From Burkholderia sp. Nafp2/4-1b (lineage in GTDB: Bacteria > Pseudomonadota > Gammaproteobacteria > Burkholderiales > Burkholderiaceae): a stretch of DNA of 64,000 bases. The notes under the pieces are model-generated. The model was given only the letters and a program-made list of their open reading frames with translations. It did no database searches and was not told the origin of the DNA. A program made the position numbers and the translations under genes. Below, piece after piece: positions 39,601-47,458 of the stretch (position 1 is its first letter; the number at the start of each line of letters is the position of its first letter). Where the stretch lies: positions 744,001 through 808,000 of the forward strand of contig NZ_ML058597.1 of the NCBI RefSeq assembly GCF_003635165.1, in the 5' to 3' direction.

Positions 39601-39991
39601 GGGGGCTTCGGTCTCGCCGACGACGCCCCCGGCGACGACGACGACCGCACCGGCACCGGCACCGGCGCAACCGAGCGCATCCGCATCACCGACGTCGAGT
39701 GCCCAGCCGTCGGGAGCGCCATCGCAACCGGCGCAGCCTGGGACGCGTTCGCCGAGCCCCGCGCCCACGCCGGTGACGGTGACCGTGGGGGCCGGCGATT
39801 CGCTGTGGACGATCGCCGAGAGTCACGAAGGATCGCTGCTGGATGCGGCGCAGGTGCCGCCCGACGAACAGCAGCGGATGTCGGAAGGCGAGCGGATCAA
39901 CGTCGCGCTCAACGAGATCCTGCAACTCAACCGGAATCTCGCGAGCCATCCGGGCCAGATCGATCCGGGGCAGCAGGTCATCGTCGGGTGA
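27611..39991 (+). CDS. Giant 4,126-residue multidomain protein with His/Cys modules, amidohydrolase-like region and LysM
   Basis: One uninterrupted frame; ATG follows GGGAGAACC and precedes the Gly-rich MVLMAVGGGG start (an upstream in-frame ATG lacks a ribosome site). No signal peptide. Order by residue: helical Gln/Ala-rich region to about 560; a DUF4781-like region about 580-870; a hydrophobic hairpin about 897-950; three modules with a His then a Cys (H1490/C1529, H1781/C1847, H2119/C2158), each Cys in a small-residue turn followed by a helix; Pro-rich linkers; a region of HTDAP/VIYVFKTDG type; an amidohydrolase-like TIM-barrel stretch about 3260-3485; glycine-rich hydrophobic spans about 3660-3965; a Pro/Ser/Thr linker about 3971-4056; and a C-terminal LysM (GDSLWTIAES). 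The layout resembles very large secreted or polymorphic-toxin-like proteins, but no function is proven. Codon use matches the chromosome. Confidence 0.85.
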   Translation: MVLMAVGGGGAVSVPQPQSDNDPAPKNGSGSAPPAQTPEQQALAAAQAETQRLLQLAQAEMATLKRLHDQGASQADLDNQVKKAEAAWGSVQAAVENQMRFAADSGGDAKTAIAGVASDLRNASPNDPVLGSVLDDAQKAVSAESAPERATSEKAFQFAMAMQKDQAANADVQQYNALPGGIRRADPEAGAQVRQAAATADTNANNAYTALTTALRHEYSTSAATLRLNDAKADYAAWQKEPGGARRADEADITQALSQAQSQYDKVVTGGDDTALTYVTADEQKQVVASVKQNHDGMWYTDLVDALGEESQLKRTIATINPDDPSLSPQMKQLAKSDPVTFALLQDTGVTVDPNDPKLSTQEKALAQQNPLAEAFVKMTGIKVGTDDLSDADAKALNAKIDQAGGVFAYAMAQAQAQKNNPGYQQIQTLLAAAPEVRLQYTKQQVAQLMQGPGSDPGAALQVLKTNMDASFSLDERQALWTQAGQPHFDAKFIHSQIDPLMQKPDSQATDQASMQARSDGRMNADKAGKWMQEILANAPPEFAGVVLDTVEKDFGNKWTQSNTGTPQPYGDGIELYKGLSTAVGLADQQPTASGVPVHREDDVANWLLDDKGNAKTLIYTLRGSDAGYGFDSVRQALSSGVDPTLSKALLSKMQNDDRFRAGFANDFQLRYDQGTKSAQNKQNKDAASASYKLFQTNPDKQLKAYFDDFQKNLGDKSYTFTTDSNQLKNFVGAGLGIQPDDPAAVPTDRNDVPSMAMLEQLIVSNGNGTGVNSRSLYAQNSAATQMIQAVVDQIRKVGGDHAVVSLVPIYYVSKQSGIAPSALFKVQVEGHPDQYKLIDDRGWQYDSVDNYQHNNALSDDGKLYVPKSLTSAAASGDLSQYQPIDAHKTEWYQHVEHVLEIGTGILAAAGGVVLVASGIGAPVGGALLGAAWMTVGVGMAVGTTAAIGDLKNLSDHGQSIGFGNAQARGDWISLIGSGAGFAGGGLGVAAKSLAEASSLLRTTGQVSDLLTVAARGDGAAADIAGLGRFTQEADAFQSVAQTTGRAAGVFNVTGGVIGGYQMADQGVSLVKNWDAMSDSDRAQQLLNLGIGVAQMGLGSHTLMERPIRAITKTPAPSTMPRPVAINVVETLYGSGLANQRLAVGEIGNPWQHAEEQANSFGEPADDGGAVAPADRGLRARVAAWLRAHRMQGTPDGDAIALRLAPDGEPVDGNATPAIADALAGDAASPAETGVPGNGAHPASWEIPARIAADPAMLSEVVGRIIESGNRLEDVEYYIYALEDAEGNVRNPEEDGLPATEKGNLLDDMNAAKADERRANAVDEAPAHAAAVPDEDGTISVTRYATYHDALMVGADGVAGGRYRIALVDQGALAADGTVPPEAVVGHVGLTDAGDAFMLSMNDAYDRTLRVVYPRGFDPQKPLIRSEDGRRVDVINAPFGMSETQWAAYPRREADLAIYSDNPIQPENQLPPGERPLMPVPPGYFAVYAHAWADAFASATGKAMSADDMAEMIRQSGWDGKSPVILYACGAGTRVSPLAQLLANVLGVDVYGASGFVAWRSPRYRTGGQPDSGYTSGILIEPGAPDQAGVPDHSVTSGPRTYRFSPALAVIDQGAHPVDWSSVAPRPVSNQWGGRATSGDARVPIGVYVWRMLTRRGSIINPRSDRPASALEMTHALEELAWKGYTPGTPIALEGPRSGANPALLQEFADLIQAPVFGRLGDDDAAGWHRALPNPNRRLARFEIEPDVNGKFSPGGAQPIRINPLELRPVPGSSVVNLLGHATARQFLKVSGFDIAESHGTQPRDVSFDSASAITQGGKTMSPRQFTRALLDDPAYTEGNGVLLTGCYLGAGGYSFAQELAYELQVPVIASIASNSVRGTGALELYPLDENIGVPAHDPEVGTRLYLHVPEAPDASDPPMVFAQRGEPLVRPPAHGDAPVEPVRPIDAQIDPEGDSGRRGAGAAPDHAGRPGATPGGPTHPRLAPEPDAGEPPVYEPTPLVEVAPDRIYTADEWDARVEQAAEAEADDHLSGKTEKIYPKTSRVYTDRRVADGGVVTTTIHGQSVLQPGFGDVTGIDATQHPEFLRPADTLLMPADDPLHPVGARGLMSPPGHHVVFGHGISADAMLGPDGRPLTPDEVAEGVAPHLEPGQDVTLYSCFGGSNKHDPLRIAPGQVRAASTTFAAALAQRLSELTGRPTTVWAPPDILLVERDGSATVRGTRLTGQVDKDRLPMQSFRGDPARVGRPALPAGHDTEATPTTASHASRPIGEPPPRPTVPRVADPTFADPNYDFTSIPDDTFESVTLDHPFRTALADRQGVIGDAARVTQPGGTVSQRWPSAFLDDREPTRVIDDVMQAFHAAGLTNLRVEFVMQDGSVVLGSGTDFGALDPEAGWFRFSGTVPDAPAAAATHAPGRTAVDARLALPEGAPTVTHDELGQALDTAHTGPRNHAYVPTDALPDGTAFAQPDLTPQERVAAGARANLAAVDGAAPTDVALLSALGHDPARALRIATPDGGELYKPAGVDMYVVRTRDPATGAVSYRLVGIDRSGLPEGYAAVHAGGARAVGANDGRPTWPTIGPAGPAAGRLASTAGEPSGASTPAAVSGHANPPAVPAGATVAEAADPQAVAATWLDSLGRRTLTRVDGQHAPTLDGLGRKLGPNAHVLITAHTDAPATGAEHAAPAFVAVLETDQHGVLGPVRMLDGSRVPKGLRKALVKTGSSGRTARRQFDFYVSPVAHDELMQFGGASKIETQDGKSSWSVTASGHPVDTALAADVVKLQDAPGFKRPRQAVRAVEGERRWIHVIEEETGKVLGYAERNTNHEWKYYEKAPLGDTEIPAQDLRTVFRRRRRGGIPVLHSPRRGIRFVVSDVKPETVERIGGFQPAKDADAAEKPPRRSLGDFFQSNVPLRRPLARAEQGGATGSAQRPPVDPHLLPSDKFAYNAVDFSGNSVPHLLTAIRNGAVDGSQHVIYVFKTDGPVAEALGNPAGVIAARNGEMRWFDAVGHANNPHHQGVPLDEMPIGNDRFGTDVHFLLTQLRPSEFLRSARPTRVAALQAREKALRAQLTDAEARGQQSAPFRALAARTRSRYNEVLDDLHRLRHANTAREPLSIEPYQPGLSSSTVVAFSLRNGAAKTEQYFPTHDQIEAYNKQAQRAGKVKLVLKGEPQAVMVDPGMWRTLLNYLYVARDVSTSASRFLPVPGKLRAHTRKFGAATVADHRIQQIFTRSDPALQDRMVPMARSLSLSDDPALMRKMVEQYGGVTPVVTLVVDPNLLAAVLGKAHDPDFLRAVKALGDQKNAVFDGENGIIHPAPGTDGTALALDHLAHLHAWLDEAARTGFAIRLETAPSRALVSGTDYRYQSGTNDAYHDYVRVMTALEKWSNANPGKTAPNVMVTFHGWDAVPESVPGAGHEKLLRAVLERDGLEWVHVGLSLGTHGADFIGNQDLTGALAKLIVEHRENPAIINRLHGADALTRVFERVDRQTLANQHQLLFAEVERIGAAHGMTPAEIAALRQKLYEGNTTVWLNQARKATIEHATEHWKGDDHEPRGKTEKGARTFAARWLDQYGDGVPDRVTTRAQPLATNPLEHWSAVVRDPALLNDGTKPIGTSRRETAQVANVEIPDAKRAQAELHALRVHDEPIGPHRPPPSGKRIAGEMGGAAATGAGAGGVVVATGNEFVGTATNGLYAGLRVGRVFQALHHGAVASLKNGDPRVFDRVVDRLVIGLQKQLKANGFDVDGRGTQLEQIAHEGKAAAAQLRALNKDGTLTFDETVTHTKAIADDMLGQMQGVVGGTSLKLLHHGSPRHAVGRLGRLFALGGYGGSITINGFKYLHGNSLAGGQAVGGIISAVSTAIVYKGGARGVNAENRSQLARIASATGDYVTSAVGMATGIHGAMAAHTFGEGMTGVLGAMSGALLGAGRLHSQFPNATPWMARLPTGIALLPVAIFGVMQGYGLITAFSGSDDKSKKPGSGSSPTPTPTPSPSGSSSATPTPGASVSPTTPPATTTTAPAPAPAQPSASASPTSSAQPSGAPSQPAQPGTRSPSPAPTPVTVTVGAGDSLWTIAESHEGSLLDAAQVPPDEQQRMSEGERINVALNEILQLNRNLASHPGQIDPGQQVIVG

Positions 39992-40513
39992 CGGGGTGCG
40001 GATTCGAAGGCAGGCCGGGGGCGACACGCTGGCCTGCAGTCGCTTGATCGTGTCCGGGATCCGAGGCGCGGCTTGGACAGATTCAGCTCGCGCGCCGCAT
40101 CCGCTGTCACGTGTTCTGCCATCCTCGACGTTCAAGGCGGTTACGCAACAGGCCTGCGATCAACGCGCTGACGATCAGTGACAGGTAGAGGGTGACGAGA
40201 TGGTGACGCCAGGCGTCCAGCTAGTGGTCACCCGGTTCGTGTTTTTTTGCAATACCGTGAGCACGCGATGGTTATTCCCGGATCCGACGAGACGCCGGGG
40301 AGGGCAACGCAGTGTGACGCGGCCCACGCTCGACACGCGCAAGCACGTTGCATTCAGCGCGGTGAAGGGGTGGCGATCCGTCGGTCACCAACTGCGAGAT
40401 TCCCGACTGGGGAATAAAACGGACGACGCGGCAGTCTGGTGCTTGGAACCCGCCACAGAGGTCCATCGGATGATTCGTCAGTCTACCTCCCGAACCCCGG
40501 TCGAGAGGACATC
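39992..40513. other. Gap of about 520 bases after the giant gene
   Basis: No gene-like frame and no strong terminator hairpin. The first part is high in G/C, while 40220-40280 has a TTTTTTTGCAAT run and is richer in A/T. Its promoter for the small downstream genes probably lies there, but I cannot define it. Confidence 0.3.
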
Positions 40514-40729
40514 ATGTCGTCAGCTCCTTCCGCCGATCAGTCGCGTCGCAGCGCGTTGAATGCTCAGACAATGCCCATGCGAAGCGTCGCCATCGACCAT
40601 TCAGCCGTAGCCTGCTGGCCATTCGAGCGGCTGGCTGCATTACAGCAAGTACAGAAAGGCAAGCGTGCGTTTCGGCAGCACGAGCGCCAGAAGCGCAAGA
40701 TCTGGTTGGTCGGGATGCGCGGGGAGTAG
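40514..40729 (+). CDS. Small hypothetical protein upstream of the truncated membrane gene
   Basis: A 71-residue frame starting MSSAPSADQSRRSALNAQT behind GAGAGGAC. It is hydrophilic, with a basic tail (QKGKRAFRQHERQKRKIWL). Its stop is three bases before the ATG of the next frame, suggesting coupling. No family recognised, and codon bias is weaker than in core genes, so it may itself be a remnant. Confidence 0.35.
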   Translation: MSSAPSADQSRRSALNAQTMPMRSVAIDHSAVACWPFERLAALQQVQKGKRAFRQHERQKRKIWLVGMRGE

Positions 40730-40732
40730 AGC

Positions 40733-41116
40733 ATGTCGCACTCTTCCTGGCTTCAACGGATCCGGCCGGCGGGTGTGCGGTCCGTCCGGCTGACCACCGG
40801 ACTGGTGTTGTTTACCTACGTGGGCACGCATCTCCTGAATCACTCGCCGGGGAATATCTCGCTTGCGTGGCTGGAGCGCGATCTGCTCGTGCAGAAGTTC
40901 ATCTGGCAGGGATGGCTTGGAACAGCCGTGCTGTACAGCGCGTTGGCGACGCCGCCCGCCGCGCACACACAACGCGTGGTGTCGCTTGACACTCCCGAGC
41001 CGGTTGCATGCGTGTACGCATGTGTCGATGCAACGATATGCCAGATGGTTCATCGCTGGCACGCCCAAGGGTGCAGACGATCAACCTACAGGCCAAAACA
41101 CGACATTTTTATTTAG
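40733..41116 (+). pseudogene. Truncated membrane protein, N-terminus of a cyclase-linked membrane domain
   Basis: The frame begins after GGGGAG and its first 70 residues (RSVRLTTGLVLFTYVGTHLLNHSPGNISLAWLE..., quoted in part) are an amphipathic start plus a histidine-bearing transmembrane helix like those that open membrane-bound adenylate/guanylate cyclase-type proteins in proteobacteria. After about residue 73 (LYSALAT) the sequence loses hydrophobicity and becomes Cys/His/Arg-rich nonsense, then runs into a 24-base tandem repeat. I interpret it as a gene cut by insertion or deletion around 40950. The family match is from memory of the N-terminal pattern and is moderate. Confidence 0.5.
41007..41022. 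repeat. Inverted repeat CATGCGT-GT-ACGCATG
   Basis: Perfect 7-bp arms around GT, inside the decayed part of the truncated membrane gene. Function unknown; could be part of the element that disrupted the gene. Confidence 0.3.
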
Positions 41117-41139
41117 CCAAAAGCGGACATTTCAATCTA
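41092..41139 (+). repeat. 24-base tandem repeat, probable insertion-sequence end
   Basis: Two back-to-back 24-base copies share GCCAAAA at their start and GACATTT in the middle and agree at roughly three quarters of positions (41092-41115 and 41116-41139). Multiple short repeats of this kind are typical of the termini of some insertion sequences (IS21-like elements have repeated binding sites at each end). No transposase gene is left, so this would be a relic. It lies just after the truncated membrane gene, fitting an insertion scar. Confidence 0.45.
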
Positions 41140-41247
41140 GCTACTACAATCGCTCAGGTTGATAATTCACGTTATGTAAAATCAAAAACACACCAGAAAC
41201 CCCACCAGCATCCACGCTTCTTCCATCGCCTCATCTCGCCACAGCCG

Positions 41248-41279
41248 AAAAAGGCGCGCCGCGTACCCCACGGCGCGCC
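41248..41279 (-). terminator. Rho-independent terminator of the semialdehyde dehydrogenase gene
   Basis: On the minus strand GGCGCGCCG and CGGCGCGCC form a perfect 9-bp stem with a 9-base loop, followed by TTTTT. It is 20 bases beyond the dehydrogenase stop. Confidence 0.85.
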
Positions 41280-41298
41280 CGCGCTCAACCTGCGCCCA

Positions 41299-42882
<1,584 letters not shown>

Positions 42883-42905
42883 TCATCCGCCACAGTCAGC
42901 CGCGC

Positions 42906-44240
42906 TCAGCGCGCAGCCGCCGTCGCCGTCGCCTTGCGGAGTTTCGCGACGTCCCCCGCCTGCACGGCCGGCGCGCCGTTGTTCCAGCCGGCGCGCATGA
43001 AGGTCAGCACGTCGGCGATCTGCCGGTCGTTCAGCTCGTTCGCGAACGCCGGCATCGGATACGCGGACGGCACGCCGCCAATCACCAGCGTATCGCTGCC
43101 GTTCAGCGTCACGTTGATCAGCGACGACGCATCGGCCTCGAGCAGGTTCGGATTGCCGGCGAGCGGCGCGAGGAGCGGCGCGTAGCCGCGACCGTCCGCG
43201 CCATGGCAATGCAGGCAGTAAGCGTTATACACCTTTGCGCCCGGATCGTTCGCCGGCCGGCCCAACGCGACCTGCGTCGGCTTCGGATCGTAACGGTAAG
43301 GCGGCGCACCGGTGCCGCCCGCCGCCGGCAACGATTTCAGGTAGCGGGACATCGCCGTCAGATCGTCGTCGGTCAGCGCCTGCGTGCTGTGGTTGATCAC
43401 GCTCACCATCGAGCCGAATGCGGTTGCATGCTGGTTCGCGCCGGTCTTCAGGAATTGCGCGACGTCGGCCTCGTTCCAGCGGCCGAGCCCCGTATTGGGC
43501 TCGCCGGTCAGGTTCGACGCGAACCAGTTGTCGATCGACGCACCCGACAGGAATGCCGCGCCGCTCTCGTCCAGCGCCTTCTCCTGGAAGCCGACGCCGC
43601 GCGGCGTATGGCATGACCCGCAATGCCCGAGCCCCTGCACGAGGTACGCGCCGCGGTTCCACATCGCGTCCTTCGACGGTTTGTCGGTATACGGTGTCGT
43701 GTCGAGGAACACCGCGTTCCACAGCGCCAACGGCCAGCGCATGTTGAGCGGCCACGGAATGTCGGACGCGCGGTTCGCCTGCTTCACCGGCTCGACGCCG
43801 TTCATGAAATACGCGTACAGCGCTTTCACGTCGTCGTCGCGCAGCTTCGCATACGACGGATACGGCATCGCCGGGTACAGGTGATGGCCGTCCTTCGCGA
43901 CGCCCGAACGCAGTGCCTCTGCGAACTCGGCCTCCGTGTAGCCGCCGATGCCTGTGGCCGGGTCGGGCGTGATGTTGGTCGTGTAGATCGCGCCCATCGG
44001 CGTGACCATCTTCAGGCCGCCGGCGAACGGCGCGCCGCGCGGCGCGGTGTGACACGCGACGCAATCGCCCGCCTTCGCGAGATACGCGCCACGTGCGACG
44101 AGCGCGCTGTCGGCCGGCGCGCTCGGCGCGGCATGCGCGGCCGTGCCGCCGAGCAGCGTGGACAGCGCGAGCAGCGATGCGCCGAGCGTCTGAGCGACGC
44201 GATGGAGACGATTCGGACGATTCAAGGTGAGGTTTCGCAT
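42906..44240 (-). CDS. Triheme cytochrome c of the second Mo-hydroxylase operon
   Basis: The 444-residue exported protein has a Sec signal (LGASLLALSTLLGGTAAHA) and three haem motifs, CVACH near residue 60, CGSCH near 205 and CLHCH near 345, each in a class-I cytochrome domain; TTNITPDPATGIGGYTEAEFAEAL mirrors the first cytochrome operon. It lacks a lipobox cysteine, unlike its paralogue at 23196-24455. It is the last gene of the leftward 2Fe-2S / Mo-subunit / cytochrome operon and takes the electrons of substrate oxidation in the periplasm. Only 17 bases separate it from the large subunit. Confidence 0.9.
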   Translation of the reverse strand: MRNLTLNRPNRLHRVAQTLGASLLALSTLLGGTAAHAAPSAPADSALVARGAYLAKAGDCVACHTAPRGAPFAGGLKMVTPMGAIYTTNITPDPATGIGGYTEAEFAEALRSGVAKDGHHLYPAMPYPSYAKLRDDDVKALYAYFMNGVEPVKQANRASDIPWPLNMRWPLALWNAVFLDTTPYTDKPSKDAMWNRGAYLVQGLGHCGSCHTPRGVGFQEKALDESGAAFLSGASIDNWFASNLTGEPNTGLGRWNEADVAQFLKTGANQHATAFGSMVSVINHSTQALTDDDLTAMSRYLKSLPAAGGTGAPPYRYDPKPTQVALGRPANDPGAKVYNAYCLHCHGADGRGYAPLLAPLAGNPNLLEADASSLINVTLNGSDTLVIGGVPSAYPMPAFANELNDRQIADVLTFMRAGWNNGAPAVQAGDVAKLRKATATAAAR

Positions 44241-44257
44241 GGTTCCGTTCCCTCCCG

Positions 44258-46477
44258 TCAAGCCGTTTTCAGCTGGCTGCCGACCGGCAGCTTGCGCAGC
44301 CGCTTGCCGGTCGCCGCGAAGATCGCATTCGACAGCGCCGCGGCCGTCGCGGCGGTGCCCGGTTCGCCGATCCCGCCCGGCGCTTCGGCGCTTTTGACGA
44401 GGTGAACCTCGATCGGCGGCGTCTCGTTGATGCGCATCATCCGATAGTCGGTGAAGTTGCTCTGCACGACGCGGCCGTCCTCGATCGTGATCTCGCCATA
44501 CAGCGCGCCGGTGATCCCGAAGATGATGCCGCCCTGCACCTGCGCCTCGATCGTGCTCGGGTTCACCACCATCCCGCAATCGACCGCGCACACGGCACGC
44601 TTGACCTGCACTTCGCCCTCCTCCACCGCGACGTCGATCACGATCGAGAAGAAGCTGCCGAACGCGTGCATCACCGATACGCCGCGCCCTTGCCCCTTCG
44701 GCAGCGGCGCGCCCCACCCGGCCGCCTTGGTCGCGACGTCGAGCGCGTTGCGTGCACGCGGCGTCTTGCCGAGCAGCGCACGGCGGTACTGAACGGGATC
44801 GGCCTTGGCCTGCGCGGCGAGCTCGTCGATGAAGCTCTCGACGACGAACGTGCCGCGCGTCGGCCCGACACCGCGCCAGAACGCGGTCGGCACCTGGCGC
44901 GGCTCCTGGCGCACATAGTCGACGAGCTGGTTCGGCAGATCGTACGGAAGATCGTTTGCAACCTCGACCGCGTCCGGATCGATGCCGTCCTTGAACGCGG
45001 GCGGCGCAAAGCGCGCGAGGATCGACGAGCCGACGATCCGGTGCTGCCACGCGATCGGCTTGCCATTCGCGTCGAGGCCGGCCGAGATCTTGTCGTAGTA
45101 GTACGGGCGATACATGTCGTGCTGGATGTCCTCCTCGCGCGTCCACACGACCTTCACCGGCGCACTCACCTGCCTGGCAACCTTCACGGCCTGCGCAACC
45201 ATGTCCGTCTCGAGGCGCCGGCCGAAACCGCCGCCGAGCAGATGGTTATGCACGACGATCTTCTCGGGCGGGAAAGCCGTGATTCGTTGCACGGTGTCGC
45301 GCGCGCGCGTCGGCACCTGCGTGCCGACCCAGATTTCGCAGCCATCCGGACGCACATGCACGGTGCAGTTCACGGGCTCCATCGTTGCGTGCGCAAGGAA
45401 CGGCTGTTCGTAGACGGCGTCGACGCGCGTCTTCGCGTTCTTGAACGCGGTGGCGACGTCGCCGTCCTTGCGCGCGACCGCGCCCTTGCCGTTCGCGGCG
45501 GCCTGCGCGAGATCGGCGACGATGTCCTTCGTCGACACCTTCGCATCCGCGCCTTCGTTCCATTTGACGACGAGCGCCGACGCGCCGCGCTTCGCGGCCC
45601 ACGTGTGATCGCCGACCACCGCGACCGCGTTGTCGACGCGCACCACCTGACGCACGCCGGGAATCTTCTTCGTGGCCGTGTCGTCGACGCTCGCGACCGT
45701 GCCGCCGAACACCGGGCTGTTCACGATCACCGCGTACACCATGCCGGGCAGCCGCACGTCGAGCCCGAACTGCGCGGTGCCGTCGACTTTCTCCGGCGAA
45801 TCGAGCCGCTTCACCGGCTTGCCGATCAGTTTGAAATCGGCCGGCTGCTTCAGCGCGACGTCCTTCGGCACCGGCAGCTTCGACGCGGCATCCGCGAGCT
45901 GGCCGTACGATGCGCGCCGGCCGCTCGGCGGGTGCTGTACTTCACCGTTTTCGGCGCGGCACGTGGCCGGATCGACGCTCCATTGCTTCGCGGCCGCCGC
46001 AACCAGCAGCGTGCGCGCGGTGGCGCCCGCACGGCGCAGCGGCTCCCACGCGTAGCGCACCGATGTCGAGCCGCCCGTCAGTTGCCCGCCGAGCAGCGGA
46101 TCGAGGAACAGCTTCTCGTTCGGCGGCGCATGGTCGAGCGTCACGTTCGACAGCGGCACCTCGAGTTCCTCGGCGATCAGCATCGGCAGCGCCGTGTAGA
46201 CGCCCTGCCCCATTTCGACCTTCGGCATCACCAGCGTGACCTTGCCGGTGCGATCGATCTGCACGAACGCGTTCGGCGCGAACACGCCGGCGCGCGCGCT
46301 TTCGTCCGCATCGCCGCCGATCACCGAGCGACGTGCGTCATCGCCGGCGGCCGGCATGCTGAAGCCGAGCAGCAAGCCGCCGCCCGCGGCAGCGCCGAGC
46401 GACATGCCGGCCTTGAGAAACGAACGGCGCGACACGCGGGCGCCGGCCCGACCGGCTTCGATCAGTCCTCGCGACAT
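44258..46477 (-). CDS. Mo-hydroxylase large subunit, isoquinoline 1-oxidoreductase (IorB)-like
   Basis: The 739-residue protein has a Tat signal (VSRRSFLKAGMSLGAAAGG) and is the single-chain molybdopterin subunit of the IorB group, shorter than its 958-residue counterpart at 19628. Marks include KVEMGQGVYTALPMLIAEEL near residue 88, LLGGGFGRRLETDMVAQAV near 405, the ASILARF/FWRGVGPTRGTFVVESFIDELA stretch near 530, and GGIGEPGTAATAAALSNAI near 710, whose GIGE glutamate is the catalytic base. Relatives hydroxylate N-heterocycles or aldehydes. It is exported together with the 2Fe-2S partner encoded 84 bases upstream and feeds the cytochrome downstream. Substrate not deducible. Confidence 0.9.
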   Translation of the reverse strand: MSRGLIEAGRAGARVSRRSFLKAGMSLGAAAGGGLLLGFSMPAAGDDARRSVIGGDADESARAGVFAPNAFVQIDRTGKVTLVMPKVEMGQGVYTALPMLIAEELEVPLSNVTLDHAPPNEKLFLDPLLGGQLTGGSTSVRYAWEPLRRAGATARTLLVAAAAKQWSVDPATCRAENGEVQHPPSGRRASYGQLADAASKLPVPKDVALKQPADFKLIGKPVKRLDSPEKVDGTAQFGLDVRLPGMVYAVIVNSPVFGGTVASVDDTATKKIPGVRQVVRVDNAVAVVGDHTWAAKRGASALVVKWNEGADAKVSTKDIVADLAQAAANGKGAVARKDGDVATAFKNAKTRVDAVYEQPFLAHATMEPVNCTVHVRPDGCEIWVGTQVPTRARDTVQRITAFPPEKIVVHNHLLGGGFGRRLETDMVAQAVKVARQVSAPVKVVWTREEDIQHDMYRPYYYDKISAGLDANGKPIAWQHRIVGSSILARFAPPAFKDGIDPDAVEVANDLPYDLPNQLVDYVRQEPRQVPTAFWRGVGPTRGTFVVESFIDELAAQAKADPVQYRRALLGKTPRARNALDVATKAAGWGAPLPKGQGRGVSVMHAFGSFFSIVIDVAVEEGEVQVKRAVCAVDCGMVVNPSTIEAQVQGGIIFGITGALYGEITIEDGRVVQSNFTDYRMMRINETPPIEVHLVKSAEAPGGIGEPGTAATAAALSNAIFAATGKRLRKLPVGSQLKTA

Positions 46478-46561
46478 GTCAGCCTCCGCAGAGCCGCCTC
46501 AACGAGGCTGACCGCCCCCTTGGGGGGCAGAGAACACAGTGAACGTGCGGGCTGTTTCATC

Positions 46562-47017
46562 TCAGGCTCCCTTCGCGGCGTGCTTCACGGCCGCGCGAAT
46601 CCGGTTGTACGTGCCGCAGCGGCAGATGTTGCCGGCCATCGCCGCGTCAATGTCGGCGTCGCTCGGGTTCGGGTTCGATGCGATCAGCGCGGTGGCGGTC
46701 ATCACCTGCCCGGACTGGCAGTAGCCGCACTGGACGACGTCGAGCTCGCGCCACGCTTCCTGGACTTTCTGCCCGGCCGGTGTGGCGCCGACGGCTTCGA
46801 TCGTCGTGATCTTGCGGCCCGCGACGGCCGCGACCGGCAGCACGCACGAGCGCGCGGCGACGCCGTCGAGATGCACGGTGCACGCGCCGCATTGCGCGAT
46901 GCCGCAGCCGAATTTCGTGCCGGTCAGGCCGACGACGTCGCGCAGCACCCATAGCAGGGGCATGTCGCCGGGGGCGTCGACCGTGCGGTTCTCGCCGTTG
47001 ATATTGAGGGTGACCAT
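46562..47017 (-). CDS. 2Fe-2S subunit of the second Mo-hydroxylase (IorA-like)
   Basis: The compact 151-residue protein starts [13 protein letters not shown] and carries both clusters: [15 protein letters not shown] near residue 40 with CVLPV near 60, then [16 protein letters not shown] near 98 and [14 protein letters not shown] near 133. This is the minimal small-subunit form, without the Ala-rich leader of the paralogue at 22501. No export signal, so it probably rides with the Tat-bearing large subunit. First gene of the operon; its promoter should lie between it and the quinol-monooxygenase-like gene, a gap of about 140 bases with leftward transcription on both sides. Confidence 0.92.
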   Translation of the reverse strand: MVTLNINGENRTVDAPGDMPLLWVLRDVVGLTGTKFGCGIAQCGACTVHLDGVAARSCVLPVAAVAGRKITTIEAVGATPAGQKVQEAWRELDVVQCGYCQSGQVMTATALIASNPNPSDADIDAAMAGNICRCGTYNRIRAAVKHAAKGA

Positions 47018-47158
47018 TCAGCCTCCGGGGGCCGGTGTATTGGGGAAGCGGCGCGACCGGCGCGCCGGATCGTTCATCGCCGTTGCGCAATGCAGCGGCT
47101 GCCGCGCGCCCTGGGTGGGAACGGGCCGCGGCGGATACTTCCGTGACTTCGGTGCGGG

Positions 47159-47458
47159 TTATTCGGCCGCGTCGATGCTCGACAGCACCTTGATGACGGG
47201 CGGTGCCGAGAACCAGTCGGCCGACTTGATGCGGAACGCGTTGAAGTACGGGCTTGCGAGGTGTGCGTCGAATGCGGCCTGGTCGTCGTAGATCTCGAAC
47301 AGGTGCAGCGCCGACGAGCCGTCCTGTTCGCGGAACAGGTCATAGCGGCGGTTGCCGGGTTCCGCGCGGGACGCCGCGACCATGCTGCGCAATTCGGCTT
47401 CGACGGCCTGCGCGTGTTCGGGTTTCGGAAACACCGAGGCCATTACGTAAAGCGCCAT
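47159..47458 (-). CDS. ABM-fold quinol monooxygenase-like protein (YgiN type)
   Basis: A 99-residue protein with the antibiotic-biosynthesis-monooxygenase ferredoxin-like fold: MALYVMASVFPKPEHAQAVEAELRSMV as strand 1/helix 1, GNRRYDLFREQDGSSALHLFEIYDDQAAFDAHLASPYFNAF as the YDLF/E.Y..Q.A...H signature, then a final strand VIKVLSSIDA. Members are cofactor-free oxygenases of quinols or heme-degrading-like stress proteins, cytoplasmic dimers. It is 105 bases downstream of the CurA-like oxidoreductase in the same direction and may share its TetR-controlled promoter, fitting quinone or enone detoxification. Confidence 0.85.
   Translation of the reverse strand: MALYVMASVFPKPEHAQAVEAELRSMVAASRAEPGNRRYDLFREQDGSSALHLFEIYDDQAAFDAHLASPYFNAFRIKSADWFSAPPVIKVLSSIDAAE

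Noticed and set aside
39535-39770. Short tandem repeats in the Pro/Ser/Thr coding stretch as a microsatellite or CRISPR-like array
   Set aside because: Irregular codon-level repeats inside a linker of the giant protein; no spacers, no conserved repeat unit.
44402-46954. 850-residue plus-strand open frame
   Set aside because: Lies opposite the clear Mo-hydroxylase large subunit and 2Fe-2S gene, and its translation has no domain signature.
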